From 54-19 sp038210655 (GTDB taxonomy: Bacteria > Chloroflexota > Chloroflexia > Chloroheliales > Chloroheliaceae): a stretch of 64,000 nucleotides of DNA. The notes below the pieces were generated by a model. It did no database searches and had not been told where the DNA came from. It worked only from the letters and a program-made list of their open reading frames with translations. The DNA lies in the NCBI GenBank assembly GCA_038210655.1, contig JBBQWM010000003.1, forward strand, positions 124,001-188,000. Direction: 5' to 3'. This document shows positions 25,586 through 34,689 of the stretch, piece after piece (position 1 is the stretch's first letter; every line of letters starts with the position of its first letter). The position numbers and the translations under genes were made by a program.

Positions 25586-25951
25586 ATGGATTGGGAGCGC
25601 GTACTAATTAACGTGGGTGTAGTAGCCGGATTTGCGGCCCTGATGGGGTTTTGGTTGGGCCTGACGATGTGGATGCGGGTGGATGCCGATAAACGTGGGC
25701 TGATCGGCTGGGTTTGGATTTTCGTGGGACTGCTGACCGGCCCGATTGGGCTAATTGTCTATTTGCTCTACCGAGGCGACCGCCCAATGCTGGAAGTGGT
25801 CGGTCAGCGCGACGAATTAATTGCCGAAAATACTCGCGCTCATGCGCCCATCGATTACGACCCGGATGCTCCCCCACCGATCAAACCGCCCGCCCCGGTC
25901 GATCCAGTTCAGGCCGCTCTCGATGCCGAAGAACGCCGCTATAAGTACTAA
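25586..25951 (+). CDS. Small membrane protein with two N-terminal helices
   Basis: This 121-residue protein has two membrane helices. The first is VLINVGVVAGFAALMGFWLG. The second, in DADKRGLIGWVWIFVGLLTG and the following residues, ends in LIVYLLYR, a pattern like the PLDc_N/phospholipase-D-nuclease N-terminal anchor. The C-terminal 55 residues are Pro- and Asp-rich (PDAPPPIKPPAPVDP) and probably cytosolic and disordered. No enzyme domain follows. The function is unknown. Confidence 0.7.
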   Translation: MDWERVLINVGVVAGFAALMGFWLGLTMWMRVDADKRGLIGWVWIFVGLLTGPIGLIVYLLYRGDRPMLEVVGQRDELIAENTRAHAPIDYDPDAPPPIKPPAPVDPVQAALDAEERRYKY

Positions 25952-25969
25952 CGCTTATCCGAAAAGGTT

Positions 25970-26098
25970 AAATCCATTGGCGGAGCAAGGTCGAGCAAAG
26001 GATGAGGGATGAGGGATGAAGGGAACCATCCATTGGCGGAGCAATGTTATACAACCGGACTACTCAGTCCTCAGTCCCCTTTCATCCCTCATCCCTTG
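25970..26098. repeat. Heptamer arrays and a direct repeat between two genes
   Basis: The 17-base string ATCCATTGGCGGAGCAA or a near copy occurs twice (about 25973 and 26029). Between and after the copies are heptamer arrays GGATGAGGGATGAGGGATGA (26000-26023) and the inverted TCAGTCC/TCATCCC units (26063-26098). There is no gene in the gap between the small membrane protein and the slipin. Confidence 0.7.
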
Positions 26099-26207
26099 TT
26101 GGATATGGTTCCGTCCATAGACCGTCCCCGCACAGGTTCCAAATCCCCCAGGTTGGCGGCGATTGGGCGATCTTTAAGGTCGCCCATATCTCTTTATCTA
26201 TAAAACT

Positions 26208-27359
26208 CTAAGGTTGAGGTGGCCCGCCACTGCCGGTTTGGGGCCAGGGCGAGTAAGGTTTAGGATTGCCCGGTTGCTGAGGCGGTTGTTGACCAGGGTG
26301 CGCTGGCGGTTGGTTGGGAACGGGTAGTACTGGTGGTTGTCCGTGCTGGCTCGGAGTCGGCGGGTACTCGCGAGGCGTAACATGCGGGGCATTGGGAAGC
26401 TGACTTTGAGCCAAACTGGTCAAGCCGCTAATCGTGCCGAGGCCAAGAGTTTCGACTGCATTGTTGGGTACAATCACCAGCGCTCCCCGTTCTTTGATGG
26501 CATCGGCAAGCAAATTCATCGACCGCAAGCTCATTGCAACCGGGTTCTGCCCGTAAATCAGGGCCGCTTCGTTAAATTTCTGGGCTACTTCCACTTCGGC
26601 CTGGCTTAGAATGACGCGGGCGTGACGTTCACGCTGGGCCTGGGCTTCTTTTGACATCGCGTCTTGCAAGGCTTCCGGGATCAGCACGTCGCGCATTTCG
26701 ACCGACTGAACCGTGATACCCCAGGGTTCGGTGCGTTCGTCGATCATTTTCTTTAGCTCGAACTCGATCTGGCTGCGACCGGCTAATAGCCCTGCCAGTT
26801 CGGTCTTGCCGATGGTATCGCGCAAGGCGGTCTGAGAGGCCCAACTAACCGCTTCGGCATAGTCTGATACCCCCAGGGCGGCTTTCTGAACATCCCAGAC
26901 AAACCAGAACAAGACGGCATCGACATCGACCGGCACAGTATCGCGGCTCAAGGTCTGTTCGGCCTTGAATGAGGTAATCCGCACTCGCGTATCGACCATA
27001 CTCGAAATCGAGTCGAGGATCGGCCACAAAAAGAAAATACCTGGCCCGGCGGTATGGCTATACTTACCTAGCCGCAAAATAACCGCTCTTTCCCATTGTC
27101 GGGCGACCCGTAGCGAAAGATAGATCATATAGCCAAGTATTAATGCGCCCAACAAGGGGGCCAGTCCAACCAGCCAGAAGGTAATCGGCTCCCCTTCCTT
27201 GACCGGGGGTTTGAGCAAAAGCAGCGAGGCGACCGCTCCAACGACGATAATAATAAAGAATAGGGCGCAACCGACCCCATTTGTACCGGGGGTCATACCG
27301 ATGTTGCTATTGGCAACCGTTGTACCTCCAGACCTCAAATTAGAACGTGGCGTAGACAT
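26208..27359 (-). CDS. Slipin / stomatin-like SPFH protein
   Basis: This 383-residue membrane protein has two hydrophobic segments (about residues 28-48 and 58-80). They are followed by an SPFH/band 7 domain: RQWERAVILRLGKYSHTAGP, DTRVRITSFKAEQTLSRDTV, and GITVQSVEMRDVLIPEALQD with AMSKEAQAQRERHARVI. Family members form rings that organise membrane microdomains. The last 65 residues are Pro/Gln-rich and probably disordered. There is no NfeD-type protease partner next to it, as is common for slipins. The start is the ATG after GAAAGGAG. A TTG ten codons upstream is in frame. Confidence 0.88.
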   Translation of the reverse strand: MSTPRSNLRSGGTTVANSNIGMTPGTNGVGCALFFIIIVVGAVASLLLLKPPVKEGEPITFWLVGLAPLLGALILGYMIYLSLRVARQWERAVILRLGKYSHTAGPGIFFLWPILDSISSMVDTRVRITSFKAEQTLSRDTVPVDVDAVLFWFVWDVQKAALGVSDYAEAVSWASQTALRDTIGKTELAGLLAGRSQIEFELKKMIDERTEPWGITVQSVEMRDVLIPEALQDAMSKEAQAQRERHARVILSQAEVEVAQKFNEAALIYGQNPVAMSLRSMNLLADAIKERGALVIVPNNAVETLGLGTISGLTSLAQSQLPNAPHVTPREYPPTPSQHGQPPVLPVPNQPPAHPGQQPPQQPGNPKPYSPWPQTGSGGPPQP

Positions 27360-27495
27360 AACCGAGACAACTCCTTTCAGAGCCAACAAGCTTTTCCAAA
27401 CCTGAATCGTAGTATACTATGGGTTACAGACTCTCTACGTAATAAAGGGGTACTTGTTTCGTAAAATTAATATTTTATGAGTGATTTATCAAAAA

Positions 27496-28431
27496 ATGAG
27501 TAAAACGATCATCTTGAATAGTGGGCTGCGGGGGTTTGAGGCTCATCCGCGTAATTGGCGGGATTTTCGGTTGTGCTATCCGGTCGTCTCGCGACGGTCG
27601 CGGGGCTTATCGCTGGGTGTAAATCTTAATCCCGACCGGGTCTGCAATTTTGATTGTATCTATTGTGAGGTTGATCGGGCCGACTTTCGACCTGGCAAAG
27701 GCAAGTTGCCGCTTCCGCCCAAAAACGCGCCCCGCTTGCAACCCGATCTCGAAGAAATTCGTTACGAACTGGGCGAGTTGCTGCGGTTGGCCCGTAGTGG
27801 CGCAATCTGGGAGGAGCCGGAATTTCAGGATGTCGCGCCCGGTCTGCGCCGTCTGAACGATATTGCGTTTAGTGGCGATGGAGAGCCGACTACATATCCC
27901 CAGTTTGCCGAAGCTGTCCAGATTGCCATCGAAGCTCGTGAAGCAGCAGGCTACCAGCCTCAAGCAGTCAAGCTAGTGTTGATTACCAATGCAACCCAAC
28001 TACATCGGCCCACCGTCCGCCTGGGGTTGCACCGGTTGACCGAAAATAACGGCGAAATCTGGGCCAAGCTGGATGCTGGTACAGCCGATTATTACGATCT
28101 GATCGACAAAACCAATTTGCCCTTCGAGCGGATATTACGCAACCTGAGAACTACTGCCCAAACTTACCCGCTCTTGATCCAGACCTGTATGCTAAGAATA
28201 AGGGGGGTCGGCCCATCGCCCGCCGAGGTCGAAGCCTATTGCGACCGTCTGTGTGAGATTATCGAGGCGGGCGGGCAGTTGCGGCAGGTACAGCTTTATA
28301 CCGTCGCTCGTCGTCCGCCTAACGAGTGGGTCACGAGCTTGCCCGACCAGGAATTAGAAGCGATTGCGACCATTATCGGGCAGCGTACCGACCTACCAGT
28401 CGAGATTTTTGGTGGTAACGTAGGCTTATAG
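27496..28431 (+). CDS. Radical SAM protein
   Basis: This 311-residue radical SAM enzyme carries the [4Fe-4S] motif C50-x3-C54-x2-C57 in VCNFDCIYCEV. FSGDGEPTTYPQF is the following SAM-binding Gly-rich loop, and KLVLITNATQLHR is a typical beta-strand motif. The length and the order of motifs resemble the wyosine-like/YfkAB-like radical SAM proteins. No substrate is indicated. I choose the ATG at 27496. A GTG five codons upstream is possible, and neither has a clear binding site. A tiny frame (MSDLSKNE) overlaps this start. Its end overlaps the convergent GT4 gene by 6 bases. Confidence 0.85.
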   Translation: MSKTIILNSGLRGFEAHPRNWRDFRLCYPVVSRRSRGLSLGVNLNPDRVCNFDCIYCEVDRADFRPGKGKLPLPPKNAPRLQPDLEEIRYELGELLRLARSGAIWEEPEFQDVAPGLRRLNDIAFSGDGEPTTYPQFAEAVQIAIEAREAAGYQPQAVKLVLITNATQLHRPTVRLGLHRLTENNGEIWAKLDAGTADYYDLIDKTNLPFERILRNLRTTAQTYPLLIQTCMLRIRGVGPSPAEVEAYCDRLCEIIEAGGQLRQVQLYTVARRPPNEWVTSLPDQELEAIATIIGQRTDLPVEIFGGNVGL

Positions 28432-29634
28432 ACTGTTGTAAATCGCTTCCAGTTCGTCCAGCACGATTGGTGTAAAATAGCGGTGGACGGTCTGGCGACC
28501 GCCTTCGGACAGGCGACTACGCAGGGCCGAATCTTGTAAGACTTGTATAACGGCCTGGGCCAAGCCGTTTACGTCTTCCAGAGCAAAGAGCAGACCGTTT
28601 TCGCCATTCTTTATCAGTTCGTCGATCACTGGGATGTTGGTCGTAACGACCGGGCAACCCAGCGACATCGCCTCGATCAACGGGATGCCGAACCCTTCGT
28701 AACGGGTTGGCAATACATACAGACCAGTCCGGGCCGCCTGCCGGAAAAGCGCCGCCTTTTGCCCATCGCTAACGTTGTGCAGCAAGGTTACTTTGTCGCC
28801 TGCGCCTGCCAGTTCGATCAGTCTTACTAATTCGGTTTCGTGGATCGGGCTATGTCCGGCGAAAACAAAATGAGCCTGCGGACAGCTTTCTAAAATAGCC
28901 GAGATCGCCTGGGCCAGCAAATCAAACCCCTTGCGGTACTTTAACTGACCCAAATAGACCACCAGTGGCCCTTCCTGTCCGATTAACTCAGCGGGTAAGG
29001 GTTCGCTTTGGTTGGCCCAATCCTCGTCGATGGCGTTCGGTACGACTGCTATATGCTTTTCGGTCAGGCCCAGTTTGAGTAATACCGAGCGCCCGTGTTG
29101 CGAAAGAGCAATCACTCTATCCATCATAAGGAGCGGGCTATGGTTGAGGAAGTTTTTCAGGTGGCGTTTGGGCTTGAAATTGCGCCTGAGCGCCCTCCAA
29201 AACTGACCGGGTGTCATTATCATTTCGCTATAGCGGGCGGGGGTTGCAAAAGGCCGGTCGCGGTCTGCTACCAGATAAGGGTCGTGGAAAAGACCGTGTG
29301 GGGTCATGACGAGCGGGATGCGCCGCAATTTGCAGATCAAAGCCGCCTCGAACGCGAACTGGTTGGACAGGTGGTGCAGGTGTACCAGGTCGGGCCGGGG
29401 GCCAAATAGCAACTCTCGCGCCAGCCCTACCGATAGCCAACCTCGCCGTCGCAACCGCCGCACCTCTACGCCGTCAATCACCTCCCGCGCCCGCCGATTG
29501 AAATCCTTATCGCCCAAATAAGTGATCGCCCGTACCGCGTGACCGCGCTGGGCCAGACCGCGTGCTTGCAACCGCTCCGGCCAGCTTTGGAAAGTGGTGG
29601 TTATTCCGTTAGTAGTAATTATCAGGATTTTCAT
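28426..29634 (-). CDS. Glycosyltransferase family 4 protein
   Basis: This 402-residue GT-B fold enzyme is of the GT4 group. The acceptor domain starts MKILIITTNGITTTFQSWPE and includes PDLVHLHHLSNQFAFEAALI. The donor domain has VVYLGQLKYRKGFDLLAQAI and the E-x7-E motif PTRYEGFGIPLIEAMSLGCP. Retaining transfer of a nucleotide-sugar hexose to a glycan or lipid is expected. The start ATG overlaps the stop of the adenine methylase gene as TGATG, so translation is coupled to the restriction-modification operon. That is an unusual neighbour for a glycosyltransferase. The donor and acceptor are unknown. Confidence 0.9.
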   Translation of the reverse strand: MKILIITTNGITTTFQSWPERLQARGLAQRGHAVRAITYLGDKDFNRRAREVIDGVEVRRLRRRGWLSVGLARELLFGPRPDLVHLHHLSNQFAFEAALICKLRRIPLVMTPHGLFHDPYLVADRDRPFATPARYSEMIMTPGQFWRALRRNFKPKRHLKNFLNHSPLLMMDRVIALSQHGRSVLLKLGLTEKHIAVVPNAIDEDWANQSEPLPAELIGQEGPLVVYLGQLKYRKGFDLLAQAISAILESCPQAHFVFAGHSPIHETELVRLIELAGAGDKVTLLHNVSDGQKAALFRQAARTGLYVLPTRYEGFGIPLIEAMSLGCPVVTTNIPVIDELIKNGENGLLFALEDVNGLAQAVIQVLQDSALRSRLSEGGRQTVHRYFTPIVLDELEAIYNSL

Positions 29635-30548
29635 CAAATAGTTTTGTAGTCCTGAGGTTTTCTAAACCAATCTAAATTTCGACCGATCAAAAGCTCCGCC
29701 ATTTTCTCGTGATGGGTGTTTTTCATGAACACCTGGGCGGTATCAAAGCCGTGTAATTCGGCCAGTTTTCGTATATCATCAGAGTTTTCGTAAGTCATGA
29801 GAAAATTACCAGACAAAGCATAAGCAAGTCTAAATAACTCTTGATGATCCAATTGAAAGTGATTATAAAGCCGACTTCCAGCTTGTTTGTTGTTGCCCCC
29901 CACAGTATAGGGCGGGTCAATAAAGAAAACCGCATCCTGACAGGCCGCATTTTGCCTTAGAACCGCAAGGCCATCACCTTGTACAAAGTTAATCGATTGT
30001 TTAACGCTGACAATATCAATAATACGCTTTTTAAGGGTTTGCGGATACCAGCGCGACGTTAAACCCTTCCCGTTTTCGCCCTGTTTAACCCGGCCTGCCC
30101 CTGCTGCTAGAATGCCCCCTCGATTAACCCGATTTTTCAAAATAGTTTGAAAAGCTCTATTTCTTAGGCTGGGCGTTGGCTCGGCTAAAGCTAACTCAAG
30201 ACTGTCAATAGTCAGGTCAAACTGGCTGATTTTTTCGGCTAACCATATTCCCTCATCGCCCAAAATCGTTTGCCAGACTGCCGCAACTTGCTCGTCCAGT
30301 TCTACCATTGTGACCTGCTGTGCCAAATTTTCAAAGGCGACCGTCAGGGAAACTATACCGCCTCCGCAAAAAGGCTCAACAAAATTAGTCGGCACTGTAC
30401 CCAAACTTTTTAGCCAGCGTCTAATTTGAGGTACTAGCCAGGTCTTCCCACCTGGATAGCGAAAAGGGCTTCTTTGCATAACCGAAGCCACATTTACGAT
30501 TTCTTCCGGCAGGACGGCATTCTCGAAAAAAGATAATTGCTGATACAT
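29634..30548 (-). CDS. DNA adenine methylase (D12 class)
   Basis: This 304-residue N6-adenine methyltransferase is of the Dam/D12 (MethyltransfD12) class. RSPFRYPGGKTWLVPQIRRW is the SAM-binding motif X/I region. FVEPFCGGGIVSLTVA is motif I. FFIDPPYTVGG carries the catalytic DPPY (motif IV). LMTYENSDDIRKLAE follows as in Dam proteins. I start it at the ATG, 2 bases after the upstream stop. A TTG two codons earlier is an alternative. It directly follows a NotI-like endonuclease gene and should protect the host DNA as its cognate methylase. The recognition sequence cannot be read from the protein. Confidence 0.92.
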   Translation of the reverse strand: MYQQLSFFENAVLPEEIVNVASVMQRSPFRYPGGKTWLVPQIRRWLKSLGTVPTNFVEPFCGGGIVSLTVAFENLAQQVTMVELDEQVAAVWQTILGDEGIWLAEKISQFDLTIDSLELALAEPTPSLRNRAFQTILKNRVNRGGILAAGAGRVKQGENGKGLTSRWYPQTLKKRIIDIVSVKQSINFVQGDGLAVLRQNAACQDAVFFIDPPYTVGGNNKQAGSRLYNHFQLDHQELFRLAYALSGNFLMTYENSDDIRKLAELHGFDTAQVFMKNTHHEKMAELLIGRNLDWFRKPQDYKTI

Positions 30549-30550
30549 AC

Positions 30551-31438
30551 TCAACTCAACTCTTGATCCGTTAAAATTGGAGCCACTGGTGCGGCAAGCC
30601 TCGTTTTATCCAGCTTCTTTTGCAAAATGCTAACAAAGTTATTAACATCTCCTACTTGTGGCCTTGTTATTCGTTCTAAGGCAGTTTCAAATTTAGTGTA
30701 GACAGTTTTGGTGTGGACTAGATTATAGCGATTTTGAGCTTCATCTCGTACAAGCTCATAAAGTAGCCAGGCAATTTCTCCTTCTTCGGGTGAATCCACT
30801 TCTGGTAAAGCAGGGAGAGTATTATAAAAGCCCTTGTGCAAAACTACCGCCATCTTTTTATTCCAGGCTTTCAAAACACCCCCCTTAAAGAGCAATTGGG
30901 GAGCCAGCCGTTTACGGGAAGACGAGAGATAATCAGGCCGAGGATAATTAGGGCCAATCCAGGGCTTATCATGTTGATTTGATGGATCGGTGACGTATTG
31001 CTCAAAGGGATCGCGAATGTTGCCGGAAATATAGACCGCCTGGATTTCTATCGCTCCAAAATCCAGGACTTTGCCCTGTTCATCATAAGAAACCAGGATT
31101 ACATCAATATTTCCGGCGCTCTGGTTATTGTTGTCTTTCAAAGAGACTTCAACCAGAGAAGTCCACTGCGTTTTAGGAGGAAAGAAAAAGGCGGCTGCGT
31201 CCGCCGTTATAATCCAATCTTGTCGAAAGCGAATTGGGCAGGTTATTGTTAAACCTCGATTAATATCTTTTACAGTGCAAACTCCTAATGGGTCATTAGC
31301 TTTATCCTTAGTACAATTGGGAACCTTGTTATTGAACGGGCAAAGCTTATTCTGACGATAGTGCTGGGCGACTGAGGAGAAATTATTCAGCGGAAACCCA
31401 AAAACTTCGACCATCGGTTGTTTTGACTGCTCAGACAT
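30551..31438 (-). CDS. NotI-family type II restriction endonuclease
   Basis: This 295-residue protein matches the NotI family. MVEVFGFPLNN is followed by the conserved KLCPFNNKVPNCTKDKANDP. Cysteines 33, 42, 54 and 67 correspond to the four-cysteine iron site that NotI uses. The PD-(D/E)XK nuclease centre reads D112 in NIDVILVS and E131-x-Q133 in GAIEIQAVY. This is the same D...ExQ arrangement as NotI. It cleaves DNA at an unknown site. Its stop is followed by the adenine methylase gene, so the pair forms a type II R-M system. NotI itself is paired with a cytosine methylase, so the target here is probably different. Confidence 0.87.
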   Translation of the reverse strand: MSEQSKQPMVEVFGFPLNNFSSVAQHYRQNKLCPFNNKVPNCTKDKANDPLGVCTVKDINRGLTITCPIRFRQDWIITADAAAFFFPPKTQWTSLVEVSLKDNNNQSAGNIDVILVSYDEQGKVLDFGAIEIQAVYISGNIRDPFEQYVTDPSNQHDKPWIGPNYPRPDYLSSSRKRLAPQLLFKGGVLKAWNKKMAVVLHKGFYNTLPALPEVDSPEEGEIAWLLYELVRDEAQNRYNLVHTKTVYTKFETALERITRPQVGDVNNFVSILQKKLDKTRLAAPVAPILTDQELS

Positions 31439-31471
31439 TTACAAGTCTCCTGGTGGGCTATACCTGAATTT

Positions 31472-31480
31472 ATTATAGCA
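31472..31480 (-). promoter_or_regulatory. Extended -10 promoter of the restriction-modification operon
   Basis: On the minus strand TGCTATAAT is a perfect extended -10 element (TG-n-TATAAT), about 34 bases before the endonuclease ATG. No good -35 box is seen, as is usual for extended -10 promoters. AGGAG precedes the start codon by 9 bases. Confidence 0.5.
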
Positions 31481-31536
31481 CATTAAATCGAAGTTAGATT
31501 TCAGAGTAGAGCCAGCTTGTTTAGAAGCTATAATAT

Positions 31537-32454
31537 TCATTCTAGCTCAAGATAACCTTCCCCAATATAATAACACTGCCCACCGACGTACACCCCACTA
31601 ATCTGCCCTTCGTTCTGCTCAATCTCGATCTGGATAAAGCTGGGTCGTCCAAGCTCAAAGCCTTGTTCGCTAATAATTTGCACCTTTGGAGCAGCGGGTA
31701 CTAACCCATAACGTACCAGATAGGAGCCTAGCGGTCCACTGGCGGCTCCCGTTGCTGGGTCTTCTGCGATGCCCATGGCCGGGGCGAACATACGACTGTG
31801 GACGGTTGCGCCGTCGGTTTGCGTTTCGGGCGCAAAGACAAAAATATGTGGGGCGTGGAAGTCCTGCAATTCCTGCTCCCAGACCTCGCGCCGGAACCGA
31901 ACGCTACGAACGGCTTCCAGGTCTTGCAACGGCACGAACAAAAACGGTACGCCACACGAAACTGCCTCGATTGGGTAGCGGCTATCGAGGGCCGCCGGGT
32001 CGAGCGAGAGCATCCGGGCGATAGTTTCCGCGTCGGGGTAGCGCGGCCCAAAGGTTGGGAGGGGCTGTTTCATCTTGATAAAATCGACCAGGCCCTCTTT
32101 ATACTGAAGCGTAACCGGGATCGTCCCGACTCCTTCTTCCAGGCGGATCGTCATTTCTGTTTCAGAGCCGGGTGCTTCAATCATATGTTCGCGGGCCAGT
32201 ATAAAGGTTGTGCCAACGGTAGGATGGCCTGCCAGAGGTAGTTCGACGGCAGGCGTAAAAATACGGAGTTGGTAATGGTTGCCAGCTTCCTGGGCGGGCA
32301 ACACGAAAGTCGTTTCAGACAGATTTAGCTCTTTGGCAATCGCTTGCATAAGCTCGGTCGGCAAATCACGCCCGTTGGTAAAGACCGCTAACTGATTGCC
32401 GCCAAAAGCCCGGTCGGTGAAGACATCCACCAGATGATAGTGCAGCTTTCTCAT
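31537..32454 (-). CDS. PhzF family isomerase/epimerase-like protein
   Basis: This 305-residue two-domain diaminopimelate-epimerase-like fold is of the PhzF/YddE family. HYHLVDVFTDRAFGGNQLAV is the family opening. The catalytic-type Glu is E47 in LNLSETTFVLP. RIFTPAVELPLAGHPTVGTT matches the conserved F-T-P-x-x-E-L-x-x-A-G-H-x-T motif. EDPATGAASGPLGSYLV closes the second domain. PhzF isomerises dihydrohydroxyanthranilate in phenazine synthesis. Most stand-alone homologues have unknown substrates, and no other phenazine genes are present. GGAG precedes the ATG. Confidence 0.92.
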   Translation of the reverse strand: MRKLHYHLVDVFTDRAFGGNQLAVFTNGRDLPTELMQAIAKELNLSETTFVLPAQEAGNHYQLRIFTPAVELPLAGHPTVGTTFILAREHMIEAPGSETEMTIRLEEGVGTIPVTLQYKEGLVDFIKMKQPLPTFGPRYPDAETIARMLSLDPAALDSRYPIEAVSCGVPFLFVPLQDLEAVRSVRFRREVWEQELQDFHAPHIFVFAPETQTDGATVHSRMFAPAMGIAEDPATGAASGPLGSYLVRYGLVPAAPKVQIISEQGFELGRPSFIQIEIEQNEGQISGVYVGGQCYYIGEGYLELE

Positions 32455-32520
32455 TTTCGCTCCTCGATTTTGTTATAGAGTTCGTTTATATCAGATCTAA
32501 ACTCAAATTTATTTGATCTG

Positions 32521-34641
32521 CTATCGTAGCCCCGAAACTTCTTGTGAACCGGCTTTGATATTTTTGTCGGAGGTTGGGTTGAAAGCGTCTGGTTCGGGTT
32601 CAATTGGTAAACGCTTCTCACCTTGAACGGCTTGTAAAAAGATAACCAGCGCCCAACCAGCCAGACCAATCGAGGCCAGGTTCAAAATTAGTTCAATCCT
32701 GTTGCTGTATTGCCTTAGCCAACCGCTCCAATTAAAAAGGTTGCCCGCAATCCGCCCGGTCTGGTAGCTATAGCGGGATATGGTCGGTTCGAGCAAGGCC
32801 AGCAGGCTAAAAGCTACCCAGAACCAACTCAGATTGCGCTTGCATCCCGCCTCTCGATAGGTGTAGTAGACTGCCAGCGCCAAAAAGGGCAGAGCATAAT
32901 AAAGATAACGTTCGTGCATCTTGACCGCGAAAGTAAAGAAGATTGTTACCGCCAGGGTCGCGCTCAACGCGATTTCGCCCGGCCCGGCCCGACCTTTCCA
33001 GACATAAAAGGTCAGCCCCAAGTAGACCAACCCAACTATCGCCAGCCCGACATAAGCGGCCCACAGACTCGAATTGAATAAACGCTGGAAATTATAAGCC
33101 AGTATCTCATTGAAGGTAAGGCCACCCGCCAACTGGCTCTGAAATAAATACTCCTGAATTTTGGTGAACCTGAAGCCAAAAGCGGGCAGCGCCAGACCAA
33201 TAAATACTAGCAGGCTGACCCCCAGGCCGAGCAGCGTCCGCCGCCATCCGGCCCGCTTTAGCAACACAAGAGCCAGCAATGGTACGACAAAAATGGCTTG
33301 TGGCTTGAACAACAAGCTCAAGCCGAGTAGGATCGCTACCCACCAATACTGATTGCGGTAAAGCAAATAGAAAGCTGTTATCAGCATCAGCCCTAAGATT
33401 GCGTCGGCTTGCCCCCAGACCGCCGGATTATAGATCGTCGCTGTGTTCAGACCGAAGAAAAGCAGGACTGCGCCGATTGTCCCGCGCTGGCGGGTTGGAC
33501 CGGATTGTCGCCAGATCAACCAGGCTGTCAGCAAGATTGCCAGCAGCATCACACCTTTGATCGCTAGTCGGTGGCCTGCCACGCCTAATGGGGTCATTAT
33601 CAGGCCGTAGAGCCAGAAAAAATAGCCGATCAGAGGGGGATAGTTAAAAGTGTCGGAATGACTGTAGAGGTCGAAAGGGCCATACTGGTGGACGACCCCG
33701 ATCCATTCGCGGTAGAGGCCAAGATCGTAATCATATTCGTGGGCAACGATAAAGAAGCCGCCAAAGACCGCAATCCCGGCTAGAATACAAAATATCTCCC
33801 AGCGTCCGCCTTGTAGTCGTTGCCAGCCGACCGCACAAACCGCCAATGTAATCGCACAGCCCAACAACCACCAACTATAGGGCCGTAAATACTGAATTTG
33901 CTCGCCGGTCGTGATCGCTATTAATAAGAGTAGTCCGCCAGTTTCGACCAATCCAACCCCGGCAACCCGCGCCCAGACCCCTACGGTTAGGATCAAAAGC
34001 AAGACCGCCGGGGCCAATGGCAAAGGCCACCACAGGCTATTCCAGCGTCCGCCCGCTGTCTCGATTTCTACCTGCCGTAGCCCAACCCCCAGCAATCGTC
34101 CGCCGCCCGTTTCCCGAAAGCTATTACTGTTTAACTGTAAGGTCAGTCCGGCATTCAGCGCAGGGCGGGCCGGAACGGAAATCGTATAACGCCGAAAGCC
34201 CGGCGAACCTGCTACGGCATTTAAAGTTGCCAAAGGTTGCACCAGATTATTATCGGTGTCGTTGACTTCGTTGATCTCAAGTTGGGCCGGGGGTGTGCCG
34301 GAAGGTCGGTCAAGCGAAATTTCCAGGTAAAGGGTCAGGGGTAGATAGCGCGGCAAGTCGGCGAAGGCCAGATACGACTCACGTTTGCTCCAGGCAAAGG
34401 CTTGTCCGTCGGGACTGCGTTCGACCGCATTGAAGCCGTTAAAGCCTTTGTAGCGGGCAGCCTGTTCAACCGGCAGTGTTAATTTGTTTCCAGGAAAGCT
34501 CAAACCTAAAAACAGCCCGAAAGCCAGCAAGACCAGCACCCCAATCGGGATTATCCAGGCCAATCTCGCTGCAAAGAGCCGTTTTTTATTCAAGGTTTGC
34601 TCCGAAAACTGTGTAAGTTTTTTCACCGTCTCATTATACAC
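32521..34641 (-). CDS. Polytopic GT-C (GT87/DUF2029-like) glycosyltransferase
   Basis: This 706-residue membrane protein has one helix at about 25-48. An extracytoplasmic beta-rich domain of about 150 residues follows, with a jelly-roll look (LEISLDRPSGTPPAQLEINE). About ten helices follow from residue 205. The GT-C acidic site is probably EYDYDLGLYREWIGVV (about 305-320), a D-x-D-like pair in the first large loop. IYNPAVWGQADAILGLMLI and LLFKPQAIFVVPLLALVL are typical GT87/mannosyltransferase motifs. It starts at a GTG. It likely uses a polyprenyl-phosphate sugar donor on the outer face of the membrane. Confidence 0.8.
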   Translation of the reverse strand: MYNETVKKLTQFSEQTLNKKRLFAARLAWIIPIGVLVLLAFGLFLGLSFPGNKLTLPVEQAARYKGFNGFNAVERSPDGQAFAWSKRESYLAFADLPRYLPLTLYLEISLDRPSGTPPAQLEINEVNDTDNNLVQPLATLNAVAGSPGFRRYTISVPARPALNAGLTLQLNSNSFRETGGGRLLGVGLRQVEIETAGGRWNSLWWPLPLAPAVLLLILTVGVWARVAGVGLVETGGLLLLIAITTGEQIQYLRPYSWWLLGCAITLAVCAVGWQRLQGGRWEIFCILAGIAVFGGFFIVAHEYDYDLGLYREWIGVVHQYGPFDLYSHSDTFNYPPLIGYFFWLYGLIMTPLGVAGHRLAIKGVMLLAILLTAWLIWRQSGPTRQRGTIGAVLLFFGLNTATIYNPAVWGQADAILGLMLITAFYLLYRNQYWWVAILLGLSLLFKPQAIFVVPLLALVLLKRAGWRRTLLGLGVSLLVFIGLALPAFGFRFTKIQEYLFQSQLAGGLTFNEILAYNFQRLFNSSLWAAYVGLAIVGLVYLGLTFYVWKGRAGPGEIALSATLAVTIFFTFAVKMHERYLYYALPFLALAVYYTYREAGCKRNLSWFWVAFSLLALLEPTISRYSYQTGRIAGNLFNWSGWLRQYSNRIELILNLASIGLAGWALVIFLQAVQGEKRLPIEPEPDAFNPTSDKNIKAGSQEVSGLR

Positions 34642-34689
34642 AGCTATTTTCGGAGCGGCAAACCGTGTTTTACCCCTAACTGATCGAGG

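Noticed and set aside
27478..27504. Eight-codon leader peptide (MSDLSKNE) overlapping the radical SAM start
   Set aside because: The overlap is suggestive of coupling, but there is no ribosome binding site and no attenuator-like structure, so chance is as likely.
31537..32454. Phenazine biosynthesis locus
   Set aside because: PhzF homologues are common outside phenazine pathways and no other phz gene is present.
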